64,000 bases of DNA from Polytrichum commune (lineage: Eukaryota > Streptophyta > Polytrichopsida > Polytrichales > Polytrichaceae), in assembly GCA_950295325.1 (NCBI GenBank), contig OX485803.1, positions 18,600,001 to 18,664,000 on the forward strand, in the 5' to 3' direction. The notes under the pieces are model-generated. The model was not told the origin of the DNA, did no database searches, and worked only from the letters and a program-made list of their open reading frames with translations. Position 1 is the stretch's first letter; every line of letters begins with the position of its first letter. This document shows positions 57,879-64,000 of this stretch, piece by piece. Made by a program: the position numbers and the translations under genes.

Positions 57879-60800
57879 ATGGCAGAGGGGCAGGAAAACC
57901 CAGGTGAACTGGAGAAGCGTGCTTCATTGTTCACTCAGACAACAGAAGAGGAGGCAATGCTTGCTGTTGAGGCAGCAGCTGCTGTGAGGCCCCGCCCTTC
58001 TATTGTTATTTCCGCCAGTAAACAACAGAACTCTACCAGCTTTAATAGATGGAAGAGGCAGTTGAAGAATGCACTCAAGTGGCCTGTTAATCATAAGGAT
58101 CGAGCACAAAGGAATCTGTTCAATCCTGAGGTTCTCACGCGGCAAAAGCGCCAATGGAGTGAATTGCAAATGCAAGCTCTGGTAAGGCAGAAGTCACTCT
58201 TGATAAGAGGTTGCACTGTAATCAAGAGACTCTAAATATACTTCCTACTCTCTATCCAAGCTGTGTAGAACCATTGGTAGCTTGGATGCATGATATACTG
58301 GTTTGGACTCTACATAGCTGCACATGGAGTCTGAACTATCTGACAATTTAGAATAATTGTCTTTGTCACTGGTATGGTGGGGTGTACTTTAGATTGTCAG
58401 CTTTCTTTTCAGCATATTCTGTGGTTTTGTTACTGGTTGATATGTATCTCCCACGCTGTTACACACAGATTGCATTTAGTTTTTCAGGTGCTGTATTATT
58501 TAGAGGTTACTATCAAAGTGAAAAATAGACACTTCCCACCAATACGAACCTTTTGCTGATCAGCTTCGAAAAGAGCATTCTATGTCATTTACAGCCATAT
58601 GAATAACAGATTTGAAATATGTTACTTTTGGCGTAGGTTGTTTTGTAACAGAGTCAGACAGAAGTAGTTGGGACTTGCAGCTTTGAAATTATTATTGCCC
58701 ATGCTTTCGACTGTCCTCTTCTTTCTATATAGTTGAATCTTATGCATCTGTACTCTTGCCTGTAGCCTGGGTCAAGATTTGTTCCAAACCCCTACAAATC
58801 TTAAAGCTATTTTAGAGCTATTGCTTACAACATATGTTTGTATGGTTTCAGTCCCCTCTGTTTTTGCAATTTGGTGACTCAAAACCTATTTCAGTTTGAG
58901 ATAATGCCAGGGTGTACGCTAGGATGTTCTAGAGGAATTACAATTGCAGGGTTAATGAATGTCACGGAAGTTATGCTAGGACGGACTGTCAATCATTCTG
59001 GCTTTTTCCTACAGGCTATTATTGGTTCTCAATGATGTGCTCCTCATGCTGTGTTTGGATGTTGATCTTAAATACTGACACCTACAATTTCATAGAATGG
59101 TTCATAAAACTGAAGACATTTTTGCTAATTTGCAGGAAAGGAAGCAGCAGAAAAAGGAGCCTACATCATTCTTCGAGCATTTTGTAGTTGTGGGTCTGCG
59201 GCCGCATTCCAATGTACAACCAATAGAGGCTGCATTTGCTAAGAAGAAAGCTTGGCAGCGAGATGCTGAGAAGGCAGGCATGGATTTTGGTGGTCTTAAA
59301 GGCTTCCCTGCACCAACTCTTGACCCAGAGGTCACTGCTCACAACAGTTCCTATTTCTTGTGTAAATAAAGCCTTTGGTGTGAGTAGGAGCAGATAGGAT
59401 CTCATGCCTACATGTAAGTGGTTTTGCATACTGTAGTTTGTGTGAAATCTCATATTAGGTAATGGTTACACTTATTGATGCAGGTCTTATTTAAATATCC
59501 TCCAAGCAAAAGGCTTCCTCTGAAGAGCAGCGAGCTGCCTGACTTTTGTTTCCCTGGTGGAGTGGAGGTAATTCGTTTTTGATCACTTATAGCATTTGCA
59601 TAACGTATCTTGCAAGATTCTTGTGGTAATTGAGCAAGAGTCTTGGGGTGGGAATATTTTTGCCATTGATTAGTTCATTGTTTTGGCACAGAATGTGAAT
59701 GCTTTGAACCAAGAATCTGCTGATTTGTTAAGTTCAACAGAAAAATGATCCTACAATTTGCAGTTCTTTAGTATCAATTGTTCATATACTTGCTACCTCT
59801 GTTTACATCAATTGTTTGTTATAAGACTAGGTAGCTATTATGAACATCTTCTAACTTATAACAAAGTAATATAACTTTGTTTGATTTCAGGCTCGAGTTA
59901 TGGAGCGGACCCCATCCATGAGCGAGTTAAATGAAATTATGTATGGCCAGGTAAAGAATAGCTATTACGTTATTCACTTTGTTGTATGTACACATTCGAG
60001 AGTGTGTTTCTTTTCTTTGCCAACCAATTTGGTGGCACTATTGTGCCTTACGCTTGCAGCAATTATGCTTACAGCAATATGCTTTACCCATTTAGATAGC
60101 AATGGGCTGTATGAATCAAATCTTTTGTTTGTCCAATTTCTATGTGACATTGATGTCAACAACTACGTTTGGCCTTTCAAAGTTGTCCTTGTTTCTAGAC
60201 AGCATGATAGTCTTTACTGCTCTAGCCTTTTGGCTGTCCTTTAAGTAAGGGACATTGATAAGTCTGCCGCTTTGTCGATCTCTGTGGCTTGATTAATTCT
60301 GGAAACGTGCATGCAGAGCCATCAAAAACGTGATGATCAATCTTTTGTCTTCCTTCTTAAGGTTTGTGGTACCCTCTCTTCAGTATTGCTTGCTAGCTGA
60401 ATCTCATTTTGCTATTCTCCCTCTGACTCTTGTGTAGACACTACAGCTGTTGATTTGATCTATTGGGTTTGTATATCTAGGTGATATTTGGATAATTGAT
60501 TTTTACTAGGTAAAACAATATTTTAATGGTTCTTTCTTTCTTGCGGTCCCTACCACATGATATCCAGGTGGCAGACAATGCAACTTTGTATGGAGTTTGT
60601 GTATTTGTGCCTGAAATGGTACAAAGAGCACCAGCCTTCTTTGCAATGAATGCTGATCTTTCTCCCCAACGGCGTTCTGGTCGCTTCTTGGTTTCTGCCC
60701 CTCGTTGTTATTGCCTTCTCACACGGCTTCCTTACTTTGACCTCCACTTTGAAGTACTTAACAGGTGGGTTTCTTTCACCCATGATATGCTTAACTTTTT

Positions 60801-62658
60801 AGTTCCTTCATTTGATGGTTACACCACTGGGCTTCTGTGTCCAAATATGGCATCAAGAAGGTTGTATTGGACATCTTTATGAATTCTCATGGCGTTTGTC
60901 CCTGTCTTTGGCTCCCAAGGTGAATGATCTTGGTAGATACATTATTTTTGTGTCTCGTTACTAATGTGTAAATTGTGTCCTAAATCATTTGTCAATGTGT
61001 TTATCTTTCTCAACAGCATTATTGCACAGGAGCGACTGGACCGTATTACAGAATGTGTAAAGGAGATGAGTCTTGTAGAACAAGTGCCACCCATGGTCAA
61101 AGTGGGAAGTAAAAATCACGGTCGACAAAGTTCCCCATCCCCCGATGACCCAGATGGATGGATGGAAAGTGCTATTCCTGTAGACAGTGTACTGGGTGCA
61201 ACGGCTGCTGCAGCAGGCTTAATATCTGAAAGTGAAATGAATTCCTTCGCTTCGAAGGGGTCAGGTTACATGTCTCCAGATAGAACTTCAGAATGTGAAT
61301 CACCACAACCATTTTCACCCCCAGCACAAGCTGAAGGATCCGAGTCCCCACATGCAAGTGATGATGTTATTGAAGTTCCACATCAGGATCCAGAGTTGGA
61401 GAACGGCTTCAGAGGGGGCATGGAGGTAGTGTTTCATTCCTTGGGGTTGCAGGGGCAGGTATCAGGGGAACCTTCCATCATGTCATTTTGAGCTTTGTTA
61501 TGCCAATCTGTGCTGACACTGATGTGAATCTTGAAATGTATGACTGCTTTCAGAAAAGTTGGTAGATTAACAACTGTCTCCACCTTGTAGGTACACCCAG
61601 AAGAAATTATAGAGGAAGCAACAAAGCATTCCAATGGTGATGTGAGAACCCCATCCTCAAGTGCAAAACTGGATAGAGTAGATGAAATGGGCTCTAGCTC
61701 AAGTTTAGGCACAACGGGCCCTCAGTCAGGTCGAAGGCATGAAAGGGCGGACAGCTCAGAATCTGTGTTCAGGTATCAAATTGCTGAGATGCATTAATCA
61801 ATAGAAGGACCTCACAAATTCTTGAAGGATTTAAGGTGTAGATGTTAGAACTGGAGAGTTTTTATTGTGCATCACTATGATGACAGAAAAGTGTGATGGC
61901 TCAACTAAAGGAATATGCTCATTGTAATTTATATTTTAGCATTATTCTTATCTAATATAGCATCCATTGTTGCAATCTGTCATAACAGTTACAGTTACAA
62001 CGAGAATTCTCTTCGAAGTAACGATTCTGATGATGAGTATGATGATGAGGCCTCTGCTTCTGGTCAGGAAGATGCCTATGGAGCCAATGCGGTTCTTGCC
62101 TGGGCTGAGGTGTGCAATATTTTGCCACGTTTTCAGAGCTTGTTCCTTGCCAATTTCTTTTCTTCCAGGAGTTGACTATCCAGAGAATGGTGATGCTAGT
62201 AGCCAGCCATTGTCTTAGAAGGGGTGTGGCACTTCTCTAAGAAAGTTTGCCTTAAACAAAATATTTTTTGAGTTTTGTTTTCACATTTTGGGAAAGTGAC
62301 TGAGAATGTTGTCATGTATTTGCAGGAAAATAGAAATGATTCCCTACGAGTAGTGGTTGCTTATCATCGGCTTCCTCTACCTTTGAGGGGTGATACAATT
62401 CAATTTCAACCATTGGAACACTTGTCTCCTATTGAGTTTACAAGACGTGGTGGAATTCCTAGGAGCTTGCCAGATGCAGCAGTTGACCTGAAAACATGCA
62501 GGAGTAACCTGGAGCTTGCTGAGGTGTGTCCCCAGATCTGTACATTTTGTTTTGTATGTGCTGTAGAAGTATTCAATTGCAGGAAACAGTAAACAGGAAT
62601 GTATCAACTTGCTATGCAGCAGCTGCACTCTTCTGAATTTCACTAATGTGTGGAAAAG

Positions 62659-62690
<32 letters not shown>

Positions 62691-64000
62691 TTATTTACCA
62701 TTGTATTATTTGATTGACATGGTACACACTTCTGCTTTTCTTATGTGTAGGCTCAATCAGCAGCAATGATGGCAGAAGAATGTGAAGCCCTAGCTGTGTG
62801 GTCTACTGCTACACTTTGCCGAGCACTCTCCCTCGAAAATGTAACCCAAATATCTGCCAAACTTGTTTTAGGTTATTCTGTTGATGTGTATTTTTCACTC
62901 AGAAGTTCAGGTGTTAACCTATTGAGACAGACAACTTGTTGATTATAATTCTCTGCTTTGGTTTCAGGTTCTGGCCATGTTTGCATGTGCTTTGTTGGAG
63001 AAGCAGATGGTGGTTATTTGCTCTAATTTGGTCAGTAAGACTACCCTTGCTTCTCTTAGTCATTATTGTTTGAGCCAGTTTTCAAGACTAGAATTCTACC
63101 TGCGGGTTTTCAAAGGATGACATGAATTGACTTGATCTAAACACTTTGGCAGGGTATCTTGTCAGCTGTGGTGTTGTCCATAAAGCCTATGCTTCGACCC
63201 TATGAATGGCAGTCTCTACTCCTTCCTGTAAGTATTTTTTTTCATTTATTGTATGAGTACTGGCGGTCTGGATTGTCTACACATGACGAAGCTACTTTGT
63301 TAGTTGTTGCTTTATGCAATATGTAGTACTTGAATTCCTTGTAAACTTCATGAATGATCATCTATGGTGGATGCGAAACTCAATGATTGGATTCTTCACT
63401 TCCTAATCCAGTATACAAATGGCTGAAATAGGTTCTTCCAAACAAGATGCTGGATTTCCTCGATGCCCCAGTTCCTTTCATAGTGAGTACTTGCATTGAA
63501 GTGGCCAGTGCATTTTGATTGTTGCATGACTGGTCTACTAGGCACATTGAAAATATGAGATATTTACTTGGCAGAAATTGATGTGGCTGTCAATCATTCT
63601 ATGCAAGCTTTGAGCATGATGTGTCCATTCAATAGGTACTGAAACTCAAATATTTCTATGTGTACTTTCTTGCGATTGCAGGTGGGTATACAGAACAAAA
63701 CCTTAGAAGTGCGTACTAAGTCAGCCCATTTGGTCCGTGTGAATGTCTACAAGGATAAGGTATGTTCATTCCCTCACTCTTTGTATTGTAAGAAACATGT
63801 CAGATAAAATTATATTACATTTAAGTTTCACCCCGTTAATCTTGCTGGATATCTATCATTTGAGTAGCTCACAGGATCAATGCAGGTAAAAATGTCGTCA
63901 ATTCCTCCCCTACCACGACAAAAGGAACTGATGGCAGAACTTGAGCCATACCACTCCAAATTGGTTGCTGAGGATGTGTCGGCAAGAAGACACCCAGTAC
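57879..64000 (+). CDS. DENN-domain protein (Rab-GEF type), 5' part; runs off the window
   Basis: DENN proteins are guanine-nucleotide exchange factors for Rab GTPases in membrane traffic. Coding exons, all GT-AG: 57,879-58,181; 59,136-59,330; 59,484-59,567; 59,891-59,950; 60,317-60,361; 60,568-60,764; 61,017-61,425; 61,591-61,772; 61,989-62,109; 62,326-62,523; 62,751-62,840; 62,968-63,030; 63,153-63,227; 63,432-63,482; 63,682-63,759; 63,886 to the window end. Phases join without a stop for about 755 codons. The start at 57,879 (MAEGQENPGE) has better context than the in-frame ATG at 57,867. The N-terminus SLFTQTTEEEAMLAVEAAAA precedes the uDENN part (FFEHFVVVGLRP, about 113-214). Core DENN begins LYGVCVF, CYCLLTRLPYFDLHFEVLN, then is interrupted by a Ser/Glu/Pro-rich insert (about 310-510). 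It resumes with VLAWAE, LALENV-like LSLENVLAMFACALLEKQMV and MLRPYEWQSLLLPVLPNKML. It resembles Arabidopsis At5g35560-type proteins, not SCD1. dDENN lies beyond the window. Confidence 0.94.
62659..62687 (+). repeat. (TTA)n microsatellite in a DENN-gene intron
   Basis: About nine TTA/ATT triplets in the intron between the exons ending 62,523 and starting 62,751. Confidence 0.9.

Noticed and set aside
59974-60244. Open frames within 59,951-60,316 as extra DENN exons
   Set aside because: This is intron sequence. The splice from 59,950 to 60,317 gives the conserved MYGQ-SHQKRDDQSFVF join, and the open frame here is T-rich and lacks family similarity.

Overview
This window looks like nuclear DNA of a flowering plant. 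It is AT-rich and gene-poor for about 54 kb. At the right edge there is one well-formed multi-exon gene with ordinary plant-sized GT-AG introns and a plant-type DENN-domain product. The species cannot be named from the sequence.

Layout. Positions 1-54,600 are intergenic DNA built from transposable elements, mostly short non-autonomous inverted-repeat elements (MITEs), with long stretches holding nothing recognisable. Several families recur: (A) ends GGGCCACTTCACACAC with TTA/TAA target duplications; (B) ends GGGCCGTTTCACACTA; (C) ends GGGGTTGTTTACACCATGG; (D) ends GGTGAGTTTCCATGTAGG; (E) ends CTACACTAAATAGGATA; (F) ends TTTATGGTATTTAGTGTCAC; (G) a GTGGGACTGACA foldback; (H) ends CTCGGGGGGT with 8-bp target duplications. 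There are also a tRNA-like SINE family (four copies), the 3' remnant of a LINE, a nearly 2-kb foldback element with arms of about 490 bp, a hAT element, and mini- and microsatellites.

The most informative object is at 43,737-47,091. It is a 3.36-kb PIF/Harbinger element with family-A ends and a TTA duplication. It carries a Myb/SANT-like ORF on the plus strand and a DDE transposase ORF on the minus strand. Both are now broken by stops, frameshifts and a catalytic-site change. At least six short family-A elements in the same window share its ends and subterminal sequence, so the window appears to hold both a coding parent-type element and its deletion derivatives. A second nested case is a 1.5-kb hAT element (24,905-26,409, perfect GTTATGAG duplication) inserted in a family-C MITE.

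Positions 54,600-64,000 hold the gene. A duplicated TATA-like upstream segment (54,632-54,912) and a probable 5' leader with intron precede at least 16 coding exons of a DENN-domain (Rab-GEF type) protein. The window ends inside exon 16, so the C-terminus is missing. Nothing links the transposons to this gene functionally, apart from a family-F MITE lying about 40 bp upstream of the duplicated segment.
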